Notes under the pieces: generated by a model
Database searches by the model: none
What the model was told of the DNA's origin: nothing
Seen by the model: only the letters and a program-made list of their open reading frames with translations
Origin: Callorhinus ursinus
Taxonomy: Eukaryota > Chordata > Mammalia > Carnivora > Otariidae
Direction of reading: 5' to 3'
Assembly (NCBI RefSeq): GCF_003265705.1
Contig: NW_020313044.1
Location: 4,661,399-4,725,398 of the forward strand
DNA: 64,000 nt
Shown: positions 32,746-42,015 of the stretch, one piece after another
Layout: every line of letters starts with the position of its first letter
How positions within the stretch are numbered: the first letter of the stretch is position 1
Made by a program: the position numbers and the translations under genes

Positions 32746-33144
32746 ATTATGATGCATTTATAAAAGCTTTCTAGCTAGGCGGGTTTGTATATATAACTTA
32801 ATTATAGTTGATAGGCAGGACAAAATAAGGTCATTGTAAAAAATGCCATTGTATTTAGACAACTAGCTTTGCAAAAAGCTGGGGGTGCAAGGGTGGGTGG
32901 AGAGGGCAAGTCCTGGTAGCATCCTTGTCTGCATGGTTTTGTATGAATTTGTCACAACAGGAAGAACTAAGGGGTCTACGTTGAGTGTGTGTATCTTGGG
33001 GTAGTATGCAGTTTCAAATATGTACTGTCCTGAAATGAATCTTTTAGTTCGAATATCTTGAGTGTAAGTACATAACCTTCAATTAAAAATTTGAGTATGC
33101 TTTCCAAAGAGTTGAAGTATAGTTGTAAAATCATACCAGGACAG

Positions 33145-33288
33145 GGCCGCCTGGGTGGCTCAGTTGGTTGGGCATCTGACTCTTGATTTTGGCTCAGGTC
33201 ATGATCTCAGTGTTGTGAGATCGAGCCCCACGCTGGGTGGGAGCCTGCTTAAGATTCTGTCTCCCCTCCACCTCAAAAACAAAAAACA
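33145..33288 (+). mobile_element. Older SINEC, sense
   Basis: GGCCGCCTGGGTGGCTCAGT head with the older-type body (GACTCTTGATTTTGGCTCAG, GATCTCAGTGTTGTGAGATC) and a short A-rich end. It is followed by a (CA)n run at 33296-33312. Confidence 0.9.
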
Positions 33289-33491
33289 TATGCGTACACA
33301 CACACACACAAGGATGGAATTCCAGTTTTGTACTTTTCAAAATTTTTTTCAGCCTTCAAATTTTGCCTGTGATGCTAATCATTTTGATCTGAGTGACCAA
33401 AATGAAAAAAAGGCTTTGGAAGGCAAGAACGTACTTGGCAGTATATGCATGTTGTAGGATCTAAAAACTGTGTCAATGGGTAGCATACAGG

Positions 33492-33620
33492 AAGAAAACT
33501 GTGGAGTCATCACAGCCACATTGGACCCTGGAAATCATGCATTTTCGGTGCATGTCTGAGTAAGAAAACTGTGGAGTCATCACAGCCACATTGGACCCTG
33601 GAAATCATGCATTTTCAGTG
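33492..33620 (+). repeat. Tandem duplication, period 70 bp
   Basis: The 59-bp segment at 33492-33550 recurs at 33562-33620 with a single mismatch (TTTCGGTG against TTTCAGTG). The units are separated by CATGTCTGAGT. The near identity suggests a recent event or an assembly artefact. Confidence 0.96.
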
Positions 33621-34205
33621 CCATCTTTGGGAAGGAAGGAGGAAAATGTGGCAATGAGCGTGCCGCCCACACTGAAAAATCCCAGCCCACAGAGACACAG
33701 ACGTCGGGCGTGGATGTTTCCTTGGGAGCAGCTGCTATTACTAAGACTCTCGTTTGCCTACCCACCCCCTTGTCAGAAGGACAGTTGTACCAGGGCTGCA
33801 ACGGGTTACTTGCCTCCTAGGGACACTTGGGGAAACCCATGCACTTGGCACCTGAACCCATATACTGGCCCAGCTCTGTGTCCCAGGGGACTTGCTAAGA
33901 GAGCAGGCTTGACCCAGGAGGTCAAGGAGGACCTGCTCCTCCTTGCAGGAGCCCTGCTAAGTGCTGCTGTGCGAACGGACGAAGCTTCATCTCTGGGCTG
34001 GGGGGCGTTCTGGTGCTATTGTTGTCCCCTTCCCCAGGTCTCAGGGTTGGGTTGTAGCCAGGGGATGCCTTCTGCCTCATGATTCGCCATCGAAAATTGG
34101 TTTGACTAGAAGCCAGGGACTGGGGAAAATAGGGACGAGTGCTGCTAAGATGCCCACCTGCCTACGGACAGAGCAGCTAGGCAGGCCGGGCCTGCAGATG
34201 ATGAT
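33621..34205. other. Intergenic sequence, GC-richer, nothing recognised
   Basis: A 163-residue open frame (33591-34082, +) has no recognisable domain, starts inside the tandem duplication and is overlapped by frames on both strands. I do not call a gene. Confidence 0.5.
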
Positions 34206-34211
34206 GGTGGT

Positions 34212-34394
34212 CTTTTTTAAGATTTTATTTATTCATTTGACAGAGGGAGACACAGCGAGCAAGAGAGGGAACACAAGCAGGGGGAGCGGGAGAGGGAGAA
34301 GCAGGGAGCCCGATGCGGGGCTCGATCCCAGGACCCCGGGACCATGACCTGAGCCGGAGGCAGACGCTCAACGACCGAGCCGCCCAGGCGCCCT
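34212..34394 (-). mobile_element. SINEC, antisense, type A
   Basis: TTTTTTAAGATTTTATTTAT, AGGGAACACAAGCAGGGGGA, CGATCCCAGGACCCCGGGAC and the end CCGCCCAGGCGCCC. CpG-rich, so probably not very old, but I do not see a clear TSD. Confidence 0.92.
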
Positions 34395-34869
34395 GGACCT
34401 GGAGATTCTAGCAGAGCCCTTAGCGTCTGTGTGCATGACTCCGTCAGGAGTGATAGCACCTCTCCCACAGCTGGGGAGGAGGTGGAGGGAACCCAGGTCA
34501 TCTGGAGGGATTCTGGAATGATTGGGGTGCAGGGAGGGCGGAGAGGAAAGAAGAGGTCTTGGCAGATAAGGTGGGCATTGGGATGATTTCCTCTGCACAC
34601 CTAGTCACTCTCTTTCCCACCTGCATTCAGTATTGCCCACACCCTGTCTACCCTCGGCAGCACTGTAGGTGTTGAGTGTATAAAAACAATGTAAGATCTT
34701 GAGCTTGAGGAGCCCAGAGTCACTAAACAGCAAAGGTAGAAGATCCTCTTAAAGTAGGTCATCACGGTGCAGTGTGAGTATAGTGGAAGGGGGAACCACG
34801 TGCAAAAGGAGTGTGGGTGTAGGAGCCATACAATCTAAAATGTTATTTCTGCTAGTTATGCTTCTCAGT

Positions 34870-34980
34870 GTGTCGTCATAAATGGATTGTATGTGCTTTT
34901 AGGCCAGAGACCAGGTTTCTTTCTCTGATTCCTGCATGGCCTCACCCAGTTCAGAGATCGTGGTTAAGTAGTGATCAGTG
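34870..34980 (+). mobile_element. Possible L2 3' end fragment
   Basis: GGCCAGAGACCAGGTTTCTT and CTGATTCCTGCATGGCCTCA follow the L2 3' end pattern of a 'gggcagggactgtgtc' block and then a summary tail. Weak. Confidence 0.35.
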
Positions 34981-35134
34981 CCTTTAAGATTGATCAATCA
35001 ACCAGTCTTGAACCCTGTGTCAGGAGTGGGGGTGGATATTACAGCCCCACCCTCTTTTTAGGGAAGGAGACAGGAAAGCTTGGGGGTTGTAGGGAGGGTG
35101 GTTAACCCAGGCTCTGCTTTCTAAAATGCCTGTT

Positions 35135-35200
35135 AAAAATGTATTGCACATCAGCTGAGCAACTTTGGGTAAGTTACTTAACTTCTCTGAGGCTGGTGGA
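35135..35200 (+). mobile_element. Short MIR scrap
   Basis: GAGCAACTTTGGGTAAGTTA followed by CTTAACTTCTCTGAGG is the MIR block for 'gggcaagttacttaacctctctgagcc'. Very short. Confidence 0.55.
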
Positions 35201-35409
35201 TGCTGCTGCTGACCTCACCGTATCTGGAGAGCTGCCCTAGAATCCTGCCAGACTGTAGTGAGCGCTCAGAACAGGGTGTGACTTCTCAGGACTCCAGCCA
35301 CGTAAGTACCTTTATCTTCTCTAATCAGGCACTGGCTCTTTCTCGAACCGACCTTCTCCATTCTGCTCTGAGCCAGACTCTGTGGAGGTCCAGAAAGGGA
35401 TTAGCCCTT

Positions 35410-35449
35410 CAGATTTACTTTTTTTTTTTTTTTTTTCAGATTTACTTTT
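35410..35449 (-). repeat. Tail-only insertion: T run between direct repeats
   Basis: CAGATTTACTTTT at 35410-35422 and 35437-35449 flank a 14-T run. This looks like an antisense retroposon tail inserted with a target-site duplication but no body, or a later deletion of the body. Confidence 0.55.
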
Positions 35450-35582
35450 AAGTAATAAAGGAGGATTTTAAAAATAAGTGCTTTGGCCTTCTGCTGGCTT
35501 TTAGAAAGCTTTAGCATAAAACCAGGAGCAGAAAAAAGACAAGGTGACATCAGAGTCACCAGAGGGATATTTAGTCTTTTTA

Positions 35583-35776
35583 AAATTTTTTTTAGATTTT
35601 TTTCATTTATTTTTTTAGAGTGGGGGGGAGCAGAAGGAGAGGGAGAGAAATCCTCAAGCAGACTCCGCAGCGAGTGCAGAACCTGGGGTGAGGCTCGATC
35701 CCAGGACCCCTAGATCACGACCTGAGCCCAAATCAAGAATCGGGTGCTTAACCAACTGAGCCACCGAGGCGCCCCA
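35583..35776 (-). mobile_element. Older SINEC, antisense
   Basis: Diverged T-rich tail, AATCCTCAAGCAGACTCCGC, ACGACCTGAGCCCAAATCAA and end CCACCGAGGCGCCCC. The flanks TATTTAGTCTTTTTAAAA and TATTTTGTCTTTTTTAAAA are a diverged TSD. Confidence 0.9.
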
Positions 35777-35810
35777 CTATTTTGTCTTTTTTAAAAAATT
35801 ATTCGTTATG

Positions 35811-35927
35811 CATCGGGCTCCCTGCTTGGCAGGGAGCCTGCTTCTCTCTTTCCAGCTCCCTGTGCTTGTTTCCCTCTCGCTATATCTCTCTGTCAAATAA
35901 ATAAATAAAAATCTTAAAAAAAATAAA
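35811..35927 (+). mobile_element. 5'-truncated SINEC, sense
   Basis: Starts abruptly at CATCGGGCTCCCTGCTTGGC (no tRNA head) and ends in AAATAAATAAATAAAAATC. The shared TSD AAAAATTATTCGTTATG ends at 35810 and recurs as AAAAATTATTCATTATG ending at 36127, beyond the next SINE, so that SINE landed in its tail. Confidence 0.9.
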
Positions 35928-36112
35928 GCGCCTGGGGGAGTCAGTCGTTAAGCGTCTGCCTTCGGCTCAGGTCATGATCCCAGGGTCCTGGGATCGAGCC
36001 CCGTGTGGGGCTCCCTGCTCAGCGGGGAGCCTACTTCTCACTCTCCCTCTGCTGCTCCCCCTGCTTGTGCGCTCTCACTCTGTGTCAAATAAATAAGTAA
36101 AATCTTTAAAAA
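35928..36112 (+). mobile_element. SINEC, sense, nested in the tail of the truncated copy
   Basis: GCGCCTGGGGGAGTCAGTCG head, type A body CATGATCCCAGGGTCCTGGG, tail AAATAAATAAGTAAAATC. It lies between the preceding truncated SINE and the outer TSD copy. Confidence 0.9.
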
Positions 36113-36186
36113 AAATTATTCATTATGAAAAGGTGGAAAGAATAGTAGTAGTAAAATGAACACCCACAACCTAAGGTTTTTTTATT

Positions 36187-37379
36187 GTGACATCAGCCAC
36201 AGCAACTTGTCTCCAAAGGCAAGGGAAATAAAAGCAAAAATGAACTATTGGGACTTCATAAAGATAAAAAGCTTCTGCACAGCAAAGGAAACAGTCCACA
36301 AAACCAAAAGACAACCGACAGAATGGGAGAAGATATTTGCAAATGACGTATCAGATAAAGGGCTAGTACCCAAAATCTAAAAAGAACATAATCAAACTCA
36401 ACACCCAAAGAACAAATAATCCAATCAAAAAATGGGCAGAAGACATGAACAGACATTTCTACAGAGAAGACATCCAAGTGGCCAACAGACACATGAAAAA
36501 GTGTTCAACATCACTCGGCATCAGAGAAATACAAATCAAAACCACAATGAGATACCACCTCACACCAGTTACAATGGCAAAAATTAACAAGGCAGGAAAC
36601 AACAAATGCTGGCGAGGATGTGGAGAAAGGGGAACCCTCTTACACTGTTGGTGGGAATGTAAGCTGGTGCAGCCACTCTGGAAAACAGTATGGAGGTTCC
36701 TCAGATGTTGAAAATAGAGCTACCCTTCTCTCTGTCAAATAAATAAATAAAATCTTTAAAAAAAAAAAAAATAGAACTACCCTACGACCCAGCAACTGCA
36801 CTACTAGGTATTTACTAGTACCAAAGACACAGATGTAGTGAGAAGAAGGGGCACATGCACCCCAATGTTCATAGCAACAATGTTCACAATAGCTGAACTG
36901 TGGAAGGAGCCGAGATGTCCTTCAACAGACGAATGCATAAAGAAGATGTGGTCCATATATACAATGGAATATTATTCAGCCATCAGAAAGGATGTATACC
37001 CACCATTTGCATCGACATGGATGGGACTGGAGAGGATTATGCTAAGTGAAGTAAGTCAAGCAGAGATAAGCAATTCTCATATGGTTTCACTCATACGTGG
37101 AACATAAGGAATACCACGGAGGACCATAGGGGAAGGGATGGAAAACTGAACAGGAAGAAATCAGAGAGGGAGACAAACCATGAGAGACTCTGGGCTCCAG
37201 GAAACAAACAGGGTTATAGAAGGGAGGGGGCCGGGGGATGGGGTAACAGGGTGATGGGTATTAAGGAGGGCACGTGTTGTGATGAGCACTAGGTGTTATA
37301 TGCAACTAATGAATCAATGAACACTACATCAAAAACTATTGATGTACTATATGTTGGCTAACTGAACATAAAAAAAAAA
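36187..37379 (+). pseudogene. Carnivore LINE-1 3' end: ORF2 C-terminus remnant, 3' UTR and A tail
   Basis: A 5'-truncated L1. The translated pieces are ORF2 C-terminal sequence: [40 protein letters not shown] and [11 protein letters not shown]; then [40 protein letters not shown] and [12 protein letters not shown]; then FIATMFTIAELWKEPRCPST and MWSIYTMEYYSAIRKDVYPP. Frames break around 36380, 36711-36783 (SINE insertion) and after 37107. It ends with the L1 3' UTR (GATGAGCACTAGGTGTTATA) and an A tail at 37369-37379. It lacks the endonuclease and reverse transcriptase, so it is not active. No clear TSD. Confidence 0.92.
36727..36767 (+). mobile_element. 41-nt SINEC stump inside the L1, with 16-bp TSD
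   Basis: Only the last part of a SINEC (TCTCTCTGTCAAATAAATAA, then AATAAAATC and an A tail) is present. AAAATAGAGCTACCCT (36711-36726) is repeated as AAAATAGAACTACCCT (36768-36783), and the L1 text continues from the second copy, so this is a true insertion. Confidence 0.9.
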
Positions 37380-37387
37380 GAAAGTAC

Positions 37388-38670
37388 GCAAAACAAAATC
37401 AGCCCTTTTAACCATTTTTAAGTGTACGATTCAGTGGCATTAAGTACATTCCCAATGTTGTGTAACCACTGGCCCCCTCCATCTTCAGAATGTTTTCATC
37501 ATCCCGTACTGTAACTCTGTGCTCATTAAACACTGACTCCCCATTTCCCACCCCACCCCTAGCCCTCGTAACCACCCTTCTACTTACTGTCGTTATGAAA
37601 CCAGCTCTTCTAGGTACATTATATAAGTTCACCACCTAAACTGAACAATCATTGATATTTGGTCATCTTTGCTGGATCTTTTTTTACTGATGTGTTTTAA
37701 AGTATATTGGAAACATCACGACATTTCTCTAAATATTGCATCTCTAAGAAATGTATTCCCAAATAACCTCAACACTGTATATAACAACTTAAAAAAATTG
37801 TGTTAATACCTTAATATCGTCTAATTCCAATCCACATTCAAATGTCGCCAGTTGTTCTAACAATATCTCTTATAGCTGGTTTATTCAAATCACGACCACA
37901 TACTGTATCTGGTTGTTAAGGCTTTTTTTTTAAGATTTTATTTATTTATTTGAGAGAGAGAGAATGAGAGATAGAGAGCACGAGAGGGAAAAGGGTCAGA
38001 GGGAGAAGCAGACTCCCTGCCGAGCAGGGAGCCCGATGTGGGACTCGATCCCGGGACTCCAGGATCATGACCCGAGCCGAAGGCAGTCGCTTAACCAACT
38101 GAGCCACCCAGGCGCCCTGTTAAGGCTTTTGAGACACTTTTATTTTAGAACTTCCCTCTTCACCTCTCCTCATCCTCATGACAGGGGCTTATCGAAGAAA
38201 CCAGGTAGGTTGCCCATAAACCCACCTTCTGGGATGGTCTGATTGTTGACTTGTGGTGTTTAACCTCTTCCCTATCAGCTACATTTCCCATAAGCCGAAG
38301 TTAGACGTAGGACTTGATTAGATTCAGGTGTGGTGACACTGCACACCTTTTATTGCCCCAAAGCAGAGAGTTCATCTTGTCTGGTGGGTCCCTTTGTGCC
38401 TGGGGCCGAGGTTGATCTGGAGGTAAGGGGTTCCTACCTGATCCTGCCAGGGTCAATTTACATTCTCCTTTTCTGCACTGCTACCAGCGAACAATTTGTG
38501 AGGTGATATTTTGGTCCCATGTAGAATATCCAGTTACCCCCAAACCAGTGCACCCATTGATGTTCCTTGCCTGAGTCAGTTATTTCATCGGGGTTGCAAA
38601 AGTGATTTTCTAATTTTTGTTTCTTCTACATTTATTATCTAGAATTTATAAAGAGTTATCCCTCCTTGCC
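37388..38670 (-). mobile_element. Ancient L1M 3' UTR region, antisense, split by a SINE
   Basis: AAGTGTACGATTCAGTGGCA, TTAAGTACATTCCCAATGTT, CCCCATTTCCCACCCCACCC and later TAGGACTTGATTAGATTCAG and CATCGGGGTTGCAAAAGTGA are reversed L1M-class 3' UTR blocks. The young SINEC at 37927-38117 interrupts it. The part beyond 38.2 kb is more diverged. Confidence 0.65.
37927..38117 (-). mobile_element. SINEC, antisense, type B
   Basis: TSD TGTTAAGGCTTTT at 37914-37926 and 38118-38130, perfect. Body GAATGAGAGATAGAGAGCAC and GGGACTCCAGGATCATGACC. Confidence 0.96.
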
Positions 38671-40440
38671 TGGGACCGATTACCCTGAAACCTAGGGCCA
38701 GAGGGAAAGAAGAAAGGGAAGCCGTGAGCCTGGGCTCACATTCTGGGCTGGGGAAAGGACATTAAGCACCACCCCCTTACTCTGACTCCCATCTTCCTGG
38801 GCCATGGAGGGGCACCCCAAAGGATGTTATCCAAAGGGGCTCTACTTGGTGTTCAGTAGCTAGATTCCTTCCCCTTTCCCACCTGGGAAAGTTAGCAGCC
38901 CCGCCTCCCCCCAGCTCTCCCCCTCCCCTTTAGAAGGGGTGCACTGCTCTCAACCATTCAGTAGAGCAGGCCATTTAGTGTTATCTCATCCTCTCCTTAG
39001 GGAGCATCTGCTCTGCTCAGAGGAGGCCCCAGGCGTGTACCTCTGTGCCTAGCATCTACAGGAGAAACCAGAAGACATTAGGCAAAAGACAGAGTATATT
39101 ATGACTTATGATGTATCTTATTATGTTACTCAGAGAAGTGGTTTGCTAAAATCTCTTTGAGACGTGGCCATTTCTTTTGGAAAAATTTGAGGCTTTGCAA
39201 ACCTGAACTCTGGGGAAGTGTACCCTGTCCTCAGCCCTGTAGGTTGAAAGACTAGACATCTCAGTTTGCCTGGGGCAGGCCCAGTTTATGCCTATTTGAC
39301 CCTTCTTCATTTTACATCTTGGTCTGGACAATAAATTATGGGTACCAGAGCCGCAGGTCCATATACTCAGTCTCTAGAAAGAACATAGAATTTGGGGTCT
39401 GGAAGGGATTTCCAGATGTCTCTTCGTTCATTCTCCTGCTGGAAGGCGATAAGCAGAGCTCGCCCACCTTTCCTCCCCATCCCCACCATCCAGGAAGATC
39501 TCAGGGCCTCCCTCACAGGCCCTGGGTCCAGCCCTTCCACGTTCTGTCAGTGGGAAGATGTTCCTCACCATCCTCCCCTTCTCTCTGCTCAGAATTACTT
39601 GGTAAGATAAGAAAAGCTAGGACTTCTGGAGGAATGGCCTTTGTGCTCACAGGGAGAAAGCCCTTGGGCCTGAAGACAAGCCCAGGAGGTAACTTGTTCT
39701 CCTGGCTTCCCTGTTAAAAAAAAAGGAATGGGATCCTGGAGAGCCCACAGCAGTGGCAGAGCTGGTGGTGACCACCCAGAGCCCAGACGGCCTTTAACCA
39801 TCTGGGCTTGACTGGCAACTTGCCTACCACAAGGCCTGTGGAGGGAAGGTGAGGCTGCCTGCTGGCTCATGCTGGGCCTGGACCCTGCCCGGGGCTGTTT
39901 GGAGAATGTCATTCTAACTCTTTTCTGCTTTCTGTCCCCATCCTCACCCTGTTGGTCAGCTACTTCCTGGGGAGCAGACAGGGGACCAAAAAGGGTATGT
40001 CCCCAGGTTGGGGGTTTACTTCTCTGTTTTGTTATTCGGGGAAGGATGTGCTTCATTTTACTTAATTATGGGACATTTGTTGTGTTTCTGCTGTGTGGCA
40101 GGCAGGTGTCCATGCAAGGTGCTGGAGGTGCCATGGCCCTGGACCCTGACCTGCCCCAAGAGTGCAATGGGTTTGTGGCATGCTGCTCTGAACTGAGGGC
40201 ATAGAGAGGGGAGCCGTTGTTCTGCCTTGGCAGTGGGGGTTGGTGGGGGAGGCTTCAGAAAGAAAGAGTATTTGGGCACAGTCTTGGAGGATGAGGGAGG
40301 CCTTTACATGGTGGGTAAGTCAGGAAGGGCTTTCCAGGCCAAGGAAAGTGCTTGAACAAATGTCAGAGGTGTTTGAGGAATGGACACAGTTGGGTGGGAT
40401 AGGAAGCTGGTGGACTTCGTAGTTGTTCGATGCTGGAGAG
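38671..40440. other. Intergenic sequence, nothing recognised
   Basis: GC-richer, free of SINEC. Opposing open frames at 39319-39717 (+) and 39595-40056 (-) have no domain features and no splice context that I trust. Confidence 0.5.
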
Positions 40441-40444
40441 GTGG

Positions 40445-40655
40445 GCTGAGAGAGCCTTCTAGAGACTCACAGACTGGCTACGTGGCTGTGGGCAAGTAAG
40501 TTCACTTTTCTCAGCCGTAGTTGCTTTATCCTTACAATGGGGATAATATAACCTACTTCATAGGCTTGTTGTGAGAATTAAAGGGTATATTGAATATAAA
40601 CCATCCAGCTCGGGGTCTGGCATCTAAATGCTCACATAATGTAAAATATTGGCAC
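40445..40655 (+). mobile_element. MIR-class fragment
   Basis: GGCTGTGGGCAAGTAAGTTC, CACTTTTCTCAGCCGTAGTT, ACAATGGGGATAATATAACC, TACTTCATAGGCTTGTTGTG, GAGAATTAAAGGGTATATTG: MIR 'b'-type order with the TGTTGTGAGGATTAAA block. Confidence 0.85.
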
Positions 40656-41789
40656 TGCTCTCCTACTAATAAAAGTGGACTGTTCTTTTCTAAAACATAT
40701 GGCGTGAATCGCTGGAGTGAGTCAGCAATGCTGCACTTCCAAAGCAGGTCTGGACCTGTGATCTCATTTAGGAGGAAACGGCCCAGAACAGGATGCCGAG
40801 GGAAGAAAACTCTAAGGTTGCCTTGCACGGGGCTCTGCCACCATCTTTCTCTGACGGTTGTGTTGGGCAGGCAGTGTAGCTCTTGATCGCAGTAAATGCA
40901 TTTAATTAGTTTTTATTCCACAAATATTTATTGTGAACCTGCTATGTGCCAGGTCTTAGATCCAATGTCTTAGTAAGAATATGTGACTAAAGGCGACGGG
41001 GAGGCAGAGAAAGGAGAGAAGAAAACTCAGTTCTTCCCAAAACTAATTTTACAAAATCAGAAATTTATTTGGAGGCCATAATTTAACTGCTTTTTGTTAT
41101 TCCTTGATGTCCCTGTATCTGAAAGCTTGGTAAGGTGTGGGGGGCGATTTGTTTGTTTCTATCTCCTTCACTGGAGTGCGAGTGCCTCAAGAGTAGCCAC
41201 TGTGGGGGACTGGGTCACATTTATCCATTTGGCCACTCAACAGAGCCCCTGAGCGGCTACTATCGGCTGAGCACTGTTCTATGCACTCGCTGTTGAAGTG
41301 GTCTTGGAGATCTGGGGAGCCCTTTCCTGATTATGATGATTACTTTTAAGTGATCTTTTTTGTATTAGAAAGAAACAAGCCCCCTTTTTCCTGCTCACAT
41401 AGACTTGTAAAGAGAAAAGTGGAAATCCAGGGACCCGTATTGTTGTCTGTGCTGAAATCAAATGCTGCTTAGGGCAGTGATGGGTGGGGACAGGGCTGGG
41501 GGAAAGGGCCGGGGCTGTTTCCTAAAGCACAGCCTACCGGACACTCCCACTCAGGAGGCCACATCTCACTCTTGGTGAAGATGATGGGGTGGGGGTGGGG
41601 GGGGATAATCTGTTTATGAAATGAGCAACTGCTTATTCCCCTCTCATGCATGCTTCCCACACTTTGAAATCAATCTCTGTAGGCCAAAGCTTAGCTTCTT
41701 GTGTTTTATTGGGGAGGAAATGGCTGCCTCACACAGGTTAAGGTGACTAAAGAGTTATAATACAACTAATTGAATGGTAGCAGTCACTA

Positions 41790-42015
41790 TTATTCACGTA
41801 CTGCTGCTAGTAGTAAGTTTTTGAGTACCTAGAATATTCCAGGCAAACCAGTGCTTGTCATACATCATCTCGTTTAATCCTTGCAACACCACCCTGTTGC
41901 ATCTTCTCCATTTGCTGGACAAAGAAAATTGAAACCAAGAGAACCGGTGTAAGCAGGTCCACGGTCACTCAGCTGTCCGATAGAAGAGCTAGGAGTTGAA
42001 CCCATTTCTCTCAAG
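41790..42015 (+). mobile_element. MIR
   Basis: GAGTACCTAGAATATTCCAG, CATCATCTCGTTTAATCCTT, GCAACACCACCCTGTTGCAT, GGTCACTCAGCTGTCCGATA, GAGCTAGGAGTTGAACCCAT: full MIR order. Confidence 0.88.

Noticed and set aside
33591..34082. 163-residue open frame, the longest on the + strand
   Set aside because: Starts inside the 70-bp tandem duplication, no domain, and frames on both strands are open in this GC-richer stretch.
36187..37379. Active LINE-1
   Set aside because: Only the ORF2 C-terminal end and 3' UTR are present, with frame breaks and a SINE insertion; reverse transcriptase and endonuclease are absent.
39595..40056. 153-residue open frame on the - strand
   Set aside because: No domain, overlaps an opposing frame of similar length, no transcript signals that I trust.
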